A stretch of DNA of 7,144 bases from Candidatus Muproteobacteria bacterium RIFCSPHIGHO2_01_FULL_65_16 (GTDB lineage: Bacteria; Pseudomonadota; Gammaproteobacteria; Acidiferrobacterales; Sulfurifustaceae), in the NCBI GenBank assembly GCA_001785175.1, contig MFSY01000057.1, positions 1-7,144 of the forward strand, written 5' to 3'. The position numbers and the translations under genes are program-made. Below, one piece after another: positions 1 through 6,062 of the stretch; the first letter of the stretch is position 1; each line of letters opens with the position of its first letter. Under the pieces are notes generated by a model, which ran no database searches, was not told the DNA's origin, and was given only the letters and a program-made list of their open reading frames with translations.

Positions 1-7
1 TTTTCTT

Positions 8-42
8 TTGCTACTTGCTGCTTGCTACTTGTCACTTGCTAC
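8..42 (-). repeat. Heptamer tandem array at the 3' end of ridA
   Basis: Five contiguous 7-base units lie here. In the direction of transcription (minus strand) they read TAGCAAG, TGACAAG, TAGCAAG, CAGCAAG, TAGCAAA. The CAA core is constant and the first four bases vary. The first unit supplies the TAG stop codon of ridA (41 to 39), so the array starts exactly at the end of the gene. The same unit occurs between spoT and ridA. The array may continue, or be followed by an inverted partner, beyond the left edge of the window. This is seen directly; its function is unknown. Confidence 0.85.
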
Positions 43-428
43 TCTTTGTTTAAGACCATGATCGCGTCCATCTCCACCGCCGCGCCCCGGGGCAGAGCCG
101 CCACGCCCACGGCGGCGCGCGCCGGATAGGGCTCGGTGAAGTACTGCGCCATGATCTCGTTGACCAGCGGGAAATGCGCGAGGTCGGTGAGATACACGTT
201 GAGCTTGACGACATCGGCGAGCGAGCCGCCCGCGGCCGCGGCCACGGCCTTCAGGTTCTCGAACACGCGCCTGATCTGCGCGCGCGTGTCGCCGCCGTCG
301 AGCTCCATCGTGGCCGGCACGAGCGGGATCTGACCCGAGAGGTAGACGGTGGCGCCGACCTTGAGCGCCTGGGAGTAGGTGCCGATGACCTTGGGGGCGT
401 CGTCGGTTCTTATGATTTCTTTTTTCAT
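39..428 (-). CDS. ridA: RidA family enamine/imine deaminase (YjgF/YER057c/UK114)
   Basis: A 129-residue protein, the usual length for RidA. The family forms homotrimers in the cytosol that hydrolyse 2-aminoacrylate and related enamine/imine intermediates released by PLP enzymes such as threonine dehydratase, sparing other PLP enzymes from damage. Visible family features are GTYSQA near residue 16, VYLSGQIPL at 28-36, the conserved arginine R104 in YPARAAV (it binds the substrate carboxylate in relatives) and E119 near the C terminus. I start at the ATG at 428 because MKKEI matches the family N terminus and a GGAG lies 6 bases upstream. The frame stays open to an ATG at 527, but that extension only translates the heptamer repeats. 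The gene follows spoT, as in Pseudomonas, and its TAG stop lies inside a repeat unit. Family assignment is firm; the exact substrate is inferred. Confidence 0.95.
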   Translation of the reverse strand: MKKEIIRTDDAPKVIGTYSQALKVGATVYLSGQIPLVPATMELDGGDTRAQIRRVFENLKAVAAAAGGSLADVVKLNVYLTDLAHFPLVNEIMAQYFTEPYPARAAVGVAALPRGAAVEMDAIMVLNKE

Positions 429-434
429 TCGTGG

Positions 435-438
435 CTCC
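435..438 (-). promoter_or_regulatory. Ribosome binding site of ridA
   Basis: GGAG on the minus strand, 6 bases before the ATG at 428. It sits in the 21 bases (429-449) between the start codon and the heptamer array. It supports the short start over the upstream ATG at 527. Confidence 0.6.
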
Positions 439-449
439 GCTAAGCTCCG

Positions 450-505
450 GTAGCAAGTTACAAGTAGCAAGTAGCAAGTTACAAGTGGCAAGTGGCAAGT
501 GGCAA
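450..505 (+). repeat. Heptamer tandem array upstream of ridA (eight units)
   Basis: Eight perfect-length 7-base units on the plus strand: GTAGCAA, GTTACAA, GTAGCAA, GTAGCAA, GTTACAA, then GTGGCAA three times. G-T at the start and C-A-A at the end are constant; the middle two bases vary (AG, TA, GG). Relative to the arrays after spoT (521-548) and after ridA (8-42), this one is in inverted orientation. It ends 21 bases before the ridA start codon. Confidence 0.9.
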
Positions 506-537
506 GAAAACCGCTGTACCTTGCCACTTGCTACTTG
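489..537. repeat. Imperfect 18-bp inverted repeat (hairpin) between spoT and ridA
   Basis: Bases 489-506 and 520-537 are reverse complements over 18 positions with one mismatch (a possible G-U pair in RNA). They are separated by a 13-base loop (507-519). The arms are parts of the two oppositely oriented heptamer arrays, and shifted registers could pair as well because of the 7-base period. No T-tract follows the stem in the direction of transcription, so it is not a classical intrinsic terminator. A transcript reading from spoT into ridA would be expected to fold here. Confidence 0.75.
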
Positions 538-548
538 AATCTTGCAAC
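521..548 (-). repeat. Heptamer array starting at the spoT stop codon
   Basis: Four 7-base units on the plus strand: TTGCCAC, TTGCTAC, TTGAATC (degenerate) and TTGCAAC. They have the same orientation as the array after ridA. The last unit touches the spoT stop codon (TAG, 550 to 548), so in transcription order the array starts directly after spoT. Confidence 0.75.
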
Positions 549-2848
549 TATCCTTTTTTCCGACTGATCCGCACCACCGAGTCCAGCGCGCGCAGGCGGC
601 GCATTATCTGCGCCAGGTGCACCCGGTCGCGCACCTCGACGGTGAAGTCCATGATCGTGTGCTGGCCGTCGCGGTCGTCGGAGGAAACGGTGTCAATGTT
701 GGCGTCCAGCTCCGCGATCGCGGCGGCGACGGAGGCGAGCACGCCGCGCTGGTTTTTCACCTCCACGTGGATGTTGACCGGGAACACGCCCTCGATGCTC
801 TTTTCCCACTGCACGTCGAGCCACTGCTCGGGGTGCTTGCGGTACTTGGCCACGTTCGGGCAGTCCACCGCGTGCACCACGATCCCGCGCCCGGCGGAGA
901 GAAAGCCGAGGACCGGGTCGCCCGGGATCGGCCGGCAGCAGCGCGCGTAGGTCACCACCACGCCCTCGGTGCCGCGGATGGCGAGCATCGGCGCCTTGCC
1001 CGGGGCCTCGCCCACCGCCGGCGTCTCCCCCGGCGCCTCCGGCGCGAGCTGGCGCGCGACCACGGCGGCCAGGCGGTTGCCGAGCCCGATCTCGCCCAAA
1101 AGGTCGTCCCAGCTTGCGAGCTTCATGGCGGCGAGCAGCGCGCCGCGGCGCGCCTCGTCCACCCGGGCAAGATCGCCGCCGACGGCCTGCAGCGCCTTGT
1201 CCAGCAGGCGCCCGCCGAGCCGGACGGCCTCGCCGAATTTCTGGTTCTTGAGGAAACTCCGGATGTGCGCGCGCGCCTTGCTGGTCACGACGTAGTCGAG
1301 CCAGGTCGGGCTCGGGTGGCTCCACTCGGAGGTGATGATCTCGACGTGGTCGCCGTTGCGCAGCACGGTGCGCAGCGGGACGAGCTGGTGGTTGACCTTG
1401 GCGCCGACGCAGCGGGTGCCGACGTCGGTGTGCACGTCATAGGCGAAGTCAATCACGGTCGCGCCGCGCGGCAGCTTCTTGATCTCGCCGTTGGGCGTGA
1501 ACACGTACACCTCGTCCGGGAACAGGTCAACCTTGAGGTGCTCCAGGAACTCGCGCGGGTTCCCCGCCTCGAGCTGGGTCTCGAGCAGGTCCTTGAGCCA
1601 GCGCAGCGCGCGCTGCTGCACCTGGTCGGTCTCGGAGTCGCCGCTCTTGTACAGCCAGTGCGAGGCGACGCCGGCGTCGGCCACGCGGTGCATGTCGCGC
1701 GTGCGGATCTGCACCTCGATCGAAACCCCGAACGGACCGAACACCACCGTGTGCAGCGACTGATAACCGTTGGCCTTGGGGATGGCGATGTAGTCCTTGA
1801 AGCGCCCGGGGATGGGCTTGTACAGGTTGTGGATCACGCCGAGCGCGCGGTAGCAGGTGTCCACCCGGTCCACGATCACGCGAAAGGCGTAGACGTCGTA
1901 GACCTGTTCGAACGACAGGTGCTTCTGCAGCATCTTGCGGTAGATGCTGTAGACGTTTTTTTCGCGCCCGGTGATCTCCGCCTCCAGCCCCTCCTCGCCC
2001 AGCCGGCTGACGATCGCGCCGCGCACCTTCTCCACGATGGCCTTGCGGTTGCCGTGGCGCTTGCGGATCGCCTCGGCGAGGGCGCGGTGGCGCAGCGGGT
2101 AGAGCGCGGCGAGCGCCAGGTCCTCGAGCTCGACGGACCACTGGCGCACGCCCAGGCGGTTGGCGATGGGCGCGTAGATCTCGAGCGTCTCGCGCGCGAT
2201 GGCGCCCTGGCGCGCGCGCGGCAGGGCGCCCAGGGTGCGCATGTTGTGCAGGCGGTCGGCGAGCTTGATGAGGATGACGCGGATGTCGCTCGCCATGGCG
2301 AGCAGCATCTTGCGGAAGTACTCCGCCTGCGCCTCTTCCTGGGACTGGAATTCGATGCGGGTGATCTTGCTGACGCCGTCCACGAGTTCGGCGACGTCCT
2401 TGCCGAACTGTTCGGCGATGCGTTCCTTCGCGGTCTGCGTGTCCTCGATCACGTCGTGGAGGATGGCGGCCATGACGCTCTTGCCGTCCAGGCGCATCGC
2501 GGCCAGGATGCGCGCGACCTCGAGCGGATGGTAGATGTAGGGTTCGCCGCTCTGCCGCACCTGGCCCTCGTGGGCCTCGGCGCTGAACAGGTAAGCGCGG
2601 TAGGTGTCGGCGACGTCGCGCGGCTCGAGATAGGTCTCGAGCACGTCGCACAGGTCGCTGATGAGGAATTGGCGCCCGGCCGGACGCGGCCCGGCGGCGC
2701 GCGGCGGCCGCTCCCCGCGCCCGGTCGCGGCCGGCGCGGACGCATCCACCGCGGGGGATACGGGATCAGGCCTTGACGCCGTCTCCTTGGTCGGAGGCCG
2801 GGCCGGGGACGATCCCGCCCGCTTGGGTTTGGTCGGATGTGTCTTCAT
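548..2848 (-). CDS. spoT: SpoT/Rel-type bifunctional (p)ppGpp synthetase and hydrolase
   Basis: A full-length RSH enzyme (766 residues as drawn) that makes and degrades (p)ppGpp, the stringent-response alarmone. Order: HD hydrolase domain with H93, H107, the HD pair H131-D132 in ILHDVIEDT and LADR at 196-199; synthetase domain about 316-400 with RFKDY (349-353), NGYQSLHT (360-367) and EVQIRT (378-383); TGS about 445-505; CC motif C637-C638 with C663; C-terminal ACT about 690-766. The intact HD box means an active hydrolase. The R-x-K-D motif is the one found in bifunctional Rel/SpoT enzymes, whereas RelA has E-x-D-D, so both activities are likely. The first 60 residues are rich in Pro, Ala and Arg, have no counterpart in E. 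coli SpoT, and overlap rpoZ by 83 bases. A GTG at 2749 (V34), just past the rpoZ stop, is an alternative start but lacks a good Shine-Dalgarno. The ATG at 2848 has only a close GAGG. Confidence 0.96.
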   Translation of the reverse strand: MKTHPTKPKRAGSSPARPPTKETASRPDPVSPAVDASAPAATGRGERPPRAAGPRPAGRQFLISDLCDVLETYLEPRDVADTYRAYLFSAEAHEGQVRQSGEPYIYHPLEVARILAAMRLDGKSVMAAILHDVIEDTQTAKERIAEQFGKDVAELVDGVSKITRIEFQSQEEAQAEYFRKMLLAMASDIRVILIKLADRLHNMRTLGALPRARQGAIARETLEIYAPIANRLGVRQWSVELEDLALAALYPLRHRALAEAIRKRHGNRKAIVEKVRGAIVSRLGEEGLEAEITGREKNVYSIYRKMLQKHLSFEQVYDVYAFRVIVDRVDTCYRALGVIHNLYKPIPGRFKDYIAIPKANGYQSLHTVVFGPFGVSIEVQIRTRDMHRVADAGVASHWLYKSGDSETDQVQQRALRWLKDLLETQLEAGNPREFLEHLKVDLFPDEVYVFTPNGEIKKLPRGATVIDFAYDVHTDVGTRCVGAKVNHQLVPLRTVLRNGDHVEIITSEWSHPSPTWLDYVVTSKARAHIRSFLKNQKFGEAVRLGGRLLDKALQAVGGDLARVDEARRGALLAAMKLASWDDLLGEIGLGNRLAAVVARQLAPEAPGETPAVGEAPGKAPMLAIRGTEGVVVTYARCCRPIPGDPVLGFLSAGRGIVVHAVDCPNVAKYRKHPEQWLDVQWEKSIEGVFPVNIHVEVKNQRGVLASVAAAIAELDANIDTVSSDDRDGQHTIMDFTVEVRDRVHLAQIMRRLRALDSVVRISRKKG

Positions 2849-3071
2849 CGGCCTCGAGTCCAGCCTGCATCGGCTCCTCGTCCAGGATGGCGTTGGTGAC
2901 GAAACCGCCGGCGATCTCGCGCAGGGCGATCACGGTTGATTTGTCGTTCTCCCGCCCGACACAGGGCTCAGCGCCCTGCGTCAGTTGGCGCGCGCGCCGG
3001 GCGGCGACCAGCACCAGTTGGAAACGGTTTTCCACATTCTCCAGACAATCTTCTACGGTAACACGGGCCAT
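2766..3071 (-). CDS. rpoZ: DNA-directed RNA polymerase omega subunit
   Basis: A 101-residue protein beginning [20 protein letters not shown]. The omega subunit binds the beta-prime C-terminal region, helps assemble RNA polymerase and forms part of one ppGpp site. The diagnostic segments are [16 protein letters not shown] (about 15-30) and [16 protein letters not shown] (about 41-56), close to E. coli RpoZ. The C-terminal tail after about residue 66 is acidic, then Gly/Pro-rich, and unlike E. coli; its last 28 codons overlap the spoT frame as drawn. The start ATG has CAGGA 6 bases upstream (3082 to 3078). It sits 125 bases after gmk and directly before spoT, the conserved gmk-rpoZ-spoT order, which ties the ppGpp enzyme to a ppGpp-binding polymerase subunit. 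Confidence 0.96.
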   Translation of the reverse strand: MARVTVEDCLENVENRFQLVLVAARRARQLTQGAEPCVGRENDKSTVIALREIAGGFVTNAILDEEPMQAGLEADEDTSDQTQAGGIVPGPASDQGDGVKA

Positions 3072-3110
3072 GTTCTATCCTGTATGTAAATTTAGTGAAG
3101 CCGGCGGCCG

Positions 3111-3124
3111 CGTCCGCCCGGACG
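3111..3124. repeat. Short GC-rich inverted repeat in the rpoZ leader
   Basis: CGTCCG and CGGACG are separated by two bases, just after a GCGGCCGC palindrome (3104-3111). It lies about 40 bases before the rpoZ start in the presumed 5' leader. No T-tract follows in either direction, so it is not a terminator. It could be chance in GC-rich DNA. Confidence 0.3.
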
Positions 3125-3166
3125 AAATATAAACGGGGCAAGGCGCGGCCATAGCTGATTGCTTTT

Positions 3167-3195
3167 ATCTTACTGATATTATGGGTGCTTTTCCA
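3167..3195 (-). promoter_or_regulatory. Candidate sigma-70 promoter for rpoZ-spoT
   Basis: On the minus strand a TGGAAA (3195 to 3190) and a TAAGAT (3172 to 3167) are 17 bases apart. Each matches four of six consensus bases. A start near 3160 would give a leader of about 90 bases before rpoZ. The -35 box overlaps the end of gmk. The AT-rich character of 3125-3190 against its GC-rich surroundings supports a regulatory role, but the match is moderate. Confidence 0.35.
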
Positions 3196-3196
3196 G

Positions 3197-3802
3197 CTAT
3201 TCGCGCAAAAGCGCCGCAACATCGAGGTTTGGCGGCCGGACCTCATCCCCCCGTCCCCGGATAATCGCGGTCAAATCCTTCATGGTGGCGGCGAAATCGT
3301 CGTTGACCACCACGTAGTCGAACTCGGTGTAATGGCGCATCTCGGCCACCGCCTCGCGCATGCGCCGCGCGACCACCTCCGCGGAATCCTGGCCGCGCCG
3401 GATCAGGCGCTCCTCGAGCGCGGCGCGCGTCGGCGGCAGGATAAAGACGCTGACGGCCTCGGGCATCAGCGCCTTGACCGCGCGCGCGCCCTGCCAATCA
3501 ATATCCAGGATCACGCTCTTGCCCCGCCGGAGCAGGTTCTCGATCGCCGCGCGCGAGGTGCCGTAGTGATTGCCGAACACCTGCGCGTGCTCCAGGAAGC
3601 GCCCGGCCGCGACCATCTCCTCGAACTCCTTGCGGTTCACGAAGTAATAATGCACGCCGTGCCTCTCGCCCGGGCGCGGCGCGCGCGTGGTGTGCGACAC
3701 CGAGAACTCGAGGTCGGGCAGGCTCTCGACCAGCGCGTTGGCGAGGCTGGTCTTGCCGGTGCCGGAGGCGGCGGAGAGGATGAAGAGTTTGGGTTTATTC
3801 AT
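3197..3802 (-). CDS. gmk: Guanylate kinase
   Basis: A 201-residue cytosolic P-loop enzyme that phosphorylates GMP to GDP with ATP, supplying GTP and, through it, (p)ppGpp synthesis. The P-loop SAASGTGKTS lies at 10-19; E. coli has SAPSGAGKSS, so this one carries Ala where a Pro is usual. Next come SVSHTTRAPRPGE (GMP-binding region, about 35-47), HYYFV, FLEHAQVFGNHYGTS, the Walker-B-like ILDIDWQGA and IFILPP-like VFILPPT, and then RRGQDS in the lid region. Length and motifs match the family throughout. I chose the ATG at 3802 because MNKPKLFILSAASGTGK fits the family start. The frame is open to an ATG at 3853, but those 17 extra residues have no family counterpart. There is no clear Shine-Dalgarno before 3802, and a TATAAT lies only 16 bases upstream, so the transcript may be nearly leaderless. 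Confidence 0.97.
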   Translation of the reverse strand: MNKPKLFILSAASGTGKTSLANALVESLPDLEFSVSHTTRAPRPGERHGVHYYFVNRKEFEEMVAAGRFLEHAQVFGNHYGTSRAAIENLLRRGKSVILDIDWQGARAVKALMPEAVSVFILPPTRAALEERLIRRGQDSAEVVARRMREAVAEMRHYTEFDYVVVNDDFAATMKDLTAIIRGRGDEVRPPNLDVAALLRE

Positions 3803-3818
3803 GCAGAAAAAAACGCTA

Positions 3819-3845
3819 ATTATAGCTGCGAAGTCTGCGCCTGAA
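3819..3845 (-). promoter_or_regulatory. Candidate gmk promoter with consensus -10
   Basis: A perfect TATAAT lies on the minus strand at 3824 to 3819. The best -35 choices are weak: TTCAGG (3845 to 3840) at 15-base spacing, or CATTCA (3847 to 3842) at 17-base spacing. A start near 3812 would leave about 10 bases of leader before the gmk ATG, consistent with the absence of a Shine-Dalgarno. The usual read-through from yicC is interrupted here by two foreign-looking genes, so gmk plausibly needs its own promoter. Confidence 0.5.
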
Positions 3846-3857
3846 TGATCCATTCAG
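3841..3857. repeat. Palindrome overlapping the gmk -35 region
   Basis: CTGAATG-ATC-CATTCAG is a perfect 7-bp inverted repeat with a 3-base centre. Its gmk-proximal arm overlaps both possible -35 boxes. The position fits an operator, and a hairpin in a read-through transcript is also possible. No T-tract follows, so it is not an intrinsic terminator. Confidence 0.45.
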
Positions 3858-4041
3858 AAACGGCTCAGGAAGATAGACCGTTCACCGTTGAGTCCCATTG
3901 AGATTTATGTCGTCGAACTCCATGCCGGCAACACCCATCTCGGTATCGAGGCAAACAAATACCCGCGAATTTGTACGACGAATCGAAACTGCTGTAGAGC
4001 GACACCGCTGTAATATTAGAACTGACAGCCGGCGCGCGGAG
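3858..4041. other. Spacer between the gmk promoter region and the secreted-protein gene
   Basis: No gene here can be supported. A minus-strand frame stays open from inside the upstream gene down to 3882 and ends in VFVCLDTEMGVAGMEFDDIN and a few further residues, matching no family that I recognise. The opposite strand has a 47-codon frame at 3907-4050, also unrecognised. Base composition is lower in GC than in the housekeeping genes. No transposase motif, terminal inverted repeat or target duplication is visible. Confidence 0.4.
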
Positions 4042-4881
4042 CTATTGTGATTTTCGTTGATCGTGCGGGATGACCACCGTGGCTTGCGCTGTAGCCCGGT
4101 TGCCAGAGGCGTCCGTGGCCGAGTACGTGATCGTATACACTCGCCCATCCTTACGTTGACCTAGGCGTGAGGCACGCAGATCGAACTCCCGATCATCGAC
4201 TCCGATTTGAGCGCCAACGATATCCAGGGACGGGTCCGAGCATTCGTTGCAGGAAATAGAATCGAGCTTCACAACCGGGTTAGGGTCTTGATCGTCCACC
4301 GCCGTCAGGTTGACGGTGATTTTTACCAGTTTGTTGTTTGGCGGCCAAATCGTACTGGGCGTCACGGACAGCGAGATTTGCGGAGGTATCGTATCGAGGG
4401 GCGGCGTGGCGATCTGTTCGAGCCGTTCTGACGCCGCAGTCGGGGCGCCGTTGAGGATGACCGTCCAGTGGCCGGTCGTGTACCGCGGCTTGTCCTGCTG
4501 GGCCGTGATGCGAAACCCAGTGGCGGTTTGGCCTGGCAGAAGCTCGTTGTTCCCGTCCGGCTTCCACGACACCTGGAACTCGGCGGTTTCCTCCGTCGTA
4601 ACCACGTAACCAGACCATCCGGCCGGCCCCGTTATAGCCGTCGGCAATTCTAACGGGAGTTCAGGTGCCCCATGATAGTAATCGTAACCTACCGCCAAGC
4701 CAACAATCGGTGAGGTGCCTTTGTTGGTAACCGTGTAGGTATAGATAACCTTATCCGGAAACACCTGCTTGTATACGGTTACCGACGCAGCCGCCCGGTC
4801 CCGTGAAGTTGCGGACACGGTAATCGGTACCACAAGCAAGGCTACGATGAAAAGCTTAAAAATACCTTTGACCGTTGTCAT
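4042..4881 (-). CDS. Secreted protein with C-terminal HYR/PKD-like Ig domain, function unknown
   Basis: A 279-residue protein with a Sec signal peptide: K5 and K9, a hydrophobic core at 10-22, likely cleavage after VSA at 24. Residues about 30-155 look beta-rich and resemble the domains that follow signal peptides in cell-surface proteins (VTVYKQVFPDKVIYTYTVTN, then WTVILNG). After a DTIPP hinge (163-167) comes an Ig-like domain with IWPPNNKLVKITVNLTAVDD (178-197), a CNEC pair (C211, C214) and GRVYTITYSATDASGN (246-261), ending VVIPHDQ. In other bacterial surface proteins this domain reads WPPNHK...TATD...RVYTITV..TDASGN...VPHDQ and probably mediates adhesion or structure. No anchor, sorting signal or catalytic motif is visible. 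A strong AGGTGA lies 4 bases before the ATG. It is 50 bases behind the M15-type gene, so the two probably share a transcript. The domain call is fairly firm; the role is unknown. Confidence 0.8.
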   Translation of the reverse strand: MTTVKGIFKLFIVALLVVPITVSATSRDRAAASVTVYKQVFPDKVIYTYTVTNKGTSPIVGLAVGYDYYHGAPELPLELPTAITGPAGWSGYVVTTEETAEFQVSWKPDGNNELLPGQTATGFRITAQQDKPRYTTGHWTVILNGAPTAASERLEQIATPPLDTIPPQISLSVTPSTIWPPNNKLVKITVNLTAVDDQDPNPVVKLDSISCNECSDPSLDIVGAQIGVDDREFDLRASRLGQRKDGRVYTITYSATDASGNRATAQATVVIPHDQRKSQ

Positions 4882-4931
4882 TTGTTCACCTCTCAGCGTT
4901 CATTCTATCTCACCATGCCATCCGCCACGCG

Positions 4932-5981
4932 TCACCGAGGCTGAAAGTGCGCAGGATCAAGTTGTGGCCACGGTCGGTACATGCCGCATGCGGCTCCCAT
5001 GGAATCGGCCGTCCAGCCAGACGGAAGATTTTGGATACTCAGATCAACCGCCTCACCAGTATAATGGGGCGAGTATGGACCCGCTTTGCCTGGCTGCATA
5101 GTCGGCGCAAGATCGTGTTTCTTCTGCATCTCGGCTTCCACCTGACTCTTCAGCGTCTGGCACGCTGGCTCTTTATTCTTGAGCAAATTATCCCAGGTAT
5201 CCCAAACCTCACGCAGGTGTGCCTGATATGCAAGGGGACGCCATGCCGATTTGAGAATGGAGTTTCCGCCAAGCGCGCTAGTAAGTACCTGCATGCACTC
5301 CATTCCGAGCCGTGTGGTCATAAGGAGGCGATCTGTTCTGATCGTGTTGCCCGCCTCGAAAGATTGCGAGTCCGCGTCTAGTAGCGGTATGGGCGTAAGC
5401 GGAGGAACCGAGCACGTGGCGACGGAGAAATTGATCAACTCTCCGACGCTCTGGTCTCCCCACCCATCCTGAGCAACGCGGAGCACGAAACGCACGCGCT
5501 GGTTGCGCCATTGGTCCAACGACTGTGAGACAGCAACCGAAGGGCTCTCCCAATAAGTACCATACACACCCCCGGGTTTGCCCAGACGTTCAACGATCGG
5601 AACTCGACCGGTTGGCGTTTCCATGTATATGTCGAGCCAATCCCAGATACCGGCATCGTACGTCCTAAAGAGATACCGGAAAGTAACTAAACCGCCGTCA
5701 TTGACGTCGATATCAATCGCAAGAGAACTGAAACCCGAAGGCTCAAGGCCAGGCGCGTATCGGCCAGTGTCCGGATATGGGTACGGCGTATCCCATCGCC
5801 CCACTTGAGCATCGATAACGTCAGTGCCACTAGAGGTCGTGTAGCCGATGCTATCGGCCGTGGGGCCGACGCTGATTATCTTCGCCGGCACAACGGGAGC
5901 GGCTTGTACCACAGTGGCTGAAACGACAAACGCGAGAAGGATTGGCGTGATCCGAGCGACTAGCCTAGTGATGCGATGCAT
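4932..5981 (-). CDS. Secreted M15-like zinc peptidase with N-terminal beta-sandwich domain
   Basis: A 349-residue protein. The signal peptide has R3, R6 and R10, a hydrophobic core at 12-25 and likely cleavage after VQA at 27. Residues about 35-190 are beta-rich; IDIDVNDGGLVTFRYLFRTYD, WDWLDIYMETPTG and VRFVLRVAQDGWGDQ resemble MAM/jelly-roll-like extracellular domains. The C-terminal part, about 215-349, fits the M15 peptidase fold (VanY, D-Ala-D-Ala carboxypeptidases, L-Ala-D-Glu endolysins). It has SAWRPLAYQ (245-253), then SPHYTGEAVDL (304-314) supplying the ligands H306 and D313, and DPAHFQ (342-347) supplying H345. D342 would be the catalytic base, as in the endolysin-type branch with D-x-P-H-F, where VanY-type enzymes have E-x-W-H. 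The likely substrate is the peptide stem of peptidoglycan, in the periplasm or outside the cell. GGGAGGA lies 5 bases before the ATG. Activity is inferred from motifs only; a degenerate, non-catalytic binding domain cannot be excluded. Confidence 0.8.
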   Translation of the reverse strand: MHRITRLVARITPILLAFVVSATVVQAAPVVPAKIISVGPTADSIGYTTSSGTDVIDAQVGRWDTPYPYPDTGRYAPGLEPSGFSSLAIDIDVNDGGLVTFRYLFRTYDAGIWDWLDIYMETPTGRVPIVERLGKPGGVYGTYWESPSVAVSQSLDQWRNQRVRFVLRVAQDGWGDQSVGELINFSVATCSVPPLTPIPLLDADSQSFEAGNTIRTDRLLMTTRLGMECMQVLTSALGGNSILKSAWRPLAYQAHLREVWDTWDNLLKNKEPACQTLKSQVEAEMQKKHDLAPTMQPGKAGPYSPHYTGEAVDLSIQNLPSGWTADSMGAACGMYRPWPQLDPAHFQPR

Positions 5982-6011
5982 CCGAGTCCTCCCGATTCCC
6001 TTTTTTACGGT

Positions 6012-6028
6012 CGCTTACGATGCAAGCG
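6012..6028. repeat. Small stem-loop at the predicted 5' end of the secreted-gene transcript
   Basis: CGCTT and AAGCG flank a 7-base loop. If transcription starts near 6027 from the promoter just upstream, this stem would form at the very 5' end of the mRNA, followed by an A-rich stretch and the GGGAGGA ribosome binding site. 5' terminal stems can protect mRNA, but a 5-bp stem may be chance. Confidence 0.3.
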
Positions 6029-6033
6029 GACTT

Positions 6034-6062
6034 ATCGTCCCACTCGTTCACTAAGATGTCAA
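6034..6062 (-). promoter_or_regulatory. Candidate sigma-70 promoter of the two secreted-protein genes
   Basis: A perfect TTGACA on the minus strand (6062 to 6057) is followed after 17 bases by GACGAT (6039 to 6034), which matches three of six -10 positions. A GATAAG at longer spacing is an alternative -10. The predicted start near 6027 gives a leader of about 46 bases to the ATG at 5981. It lies in the 225-base gap after yicC, consistent with independent transcription of the pair. Confidence 0.5.

Noticed and set aside
429..527. N-terminal extension of ridA to an upstream ATG
   Set aside because: The extra 33 residues are the translated heptamer repeats ([11 protein letters not shown]), and family homology plus a GGAG at 435-438 point to the ATG at 428.
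450..548. Repeats between spoT and ridA as a possible CRISPR array
   Set aside because: The unit is 7 bases, contiguous and without unique spacers, and no cas genes are present.
1527..2651. A 374-codon minus-strand frame inside spoT
   Set aside because: It is the shifted frame of spoT, almost entirely Arg/Ala/Gly/Pro, typical of GC-rich DNA read out of frame.
542..2776. A 744-codon open frame on the plus strand covering nearly all of spoT
   Set aside because: It is antisense to a gene with complete RSH domains. Its sequence is Val/His/Arg/Ala-rich, as expected from a GC-rich codon shadow, and shows no family motif.
3151..3200. ATAGCTG and CAGCTAT as a 7-bp inverted repeat with a long loop after gmk
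   Set aside because: The loop is 36 bases, there is no T-tract, and a pair like this is expected by chance in an AT-rich gap.
3803..3853. N-terminal extension of gmk to an upstream ATG
   Set aside because: The 17 extra residues have no counterpart in guanylate kinases and would run across the TATAAT box.
3907..4050. A 47-codon plus-strand frame between gmk and the Ig-domain gene
   Set aside because: There is no convincing ribosome site and no recognisable motif. It overlaps the end of a well-supported gene on the other strand.
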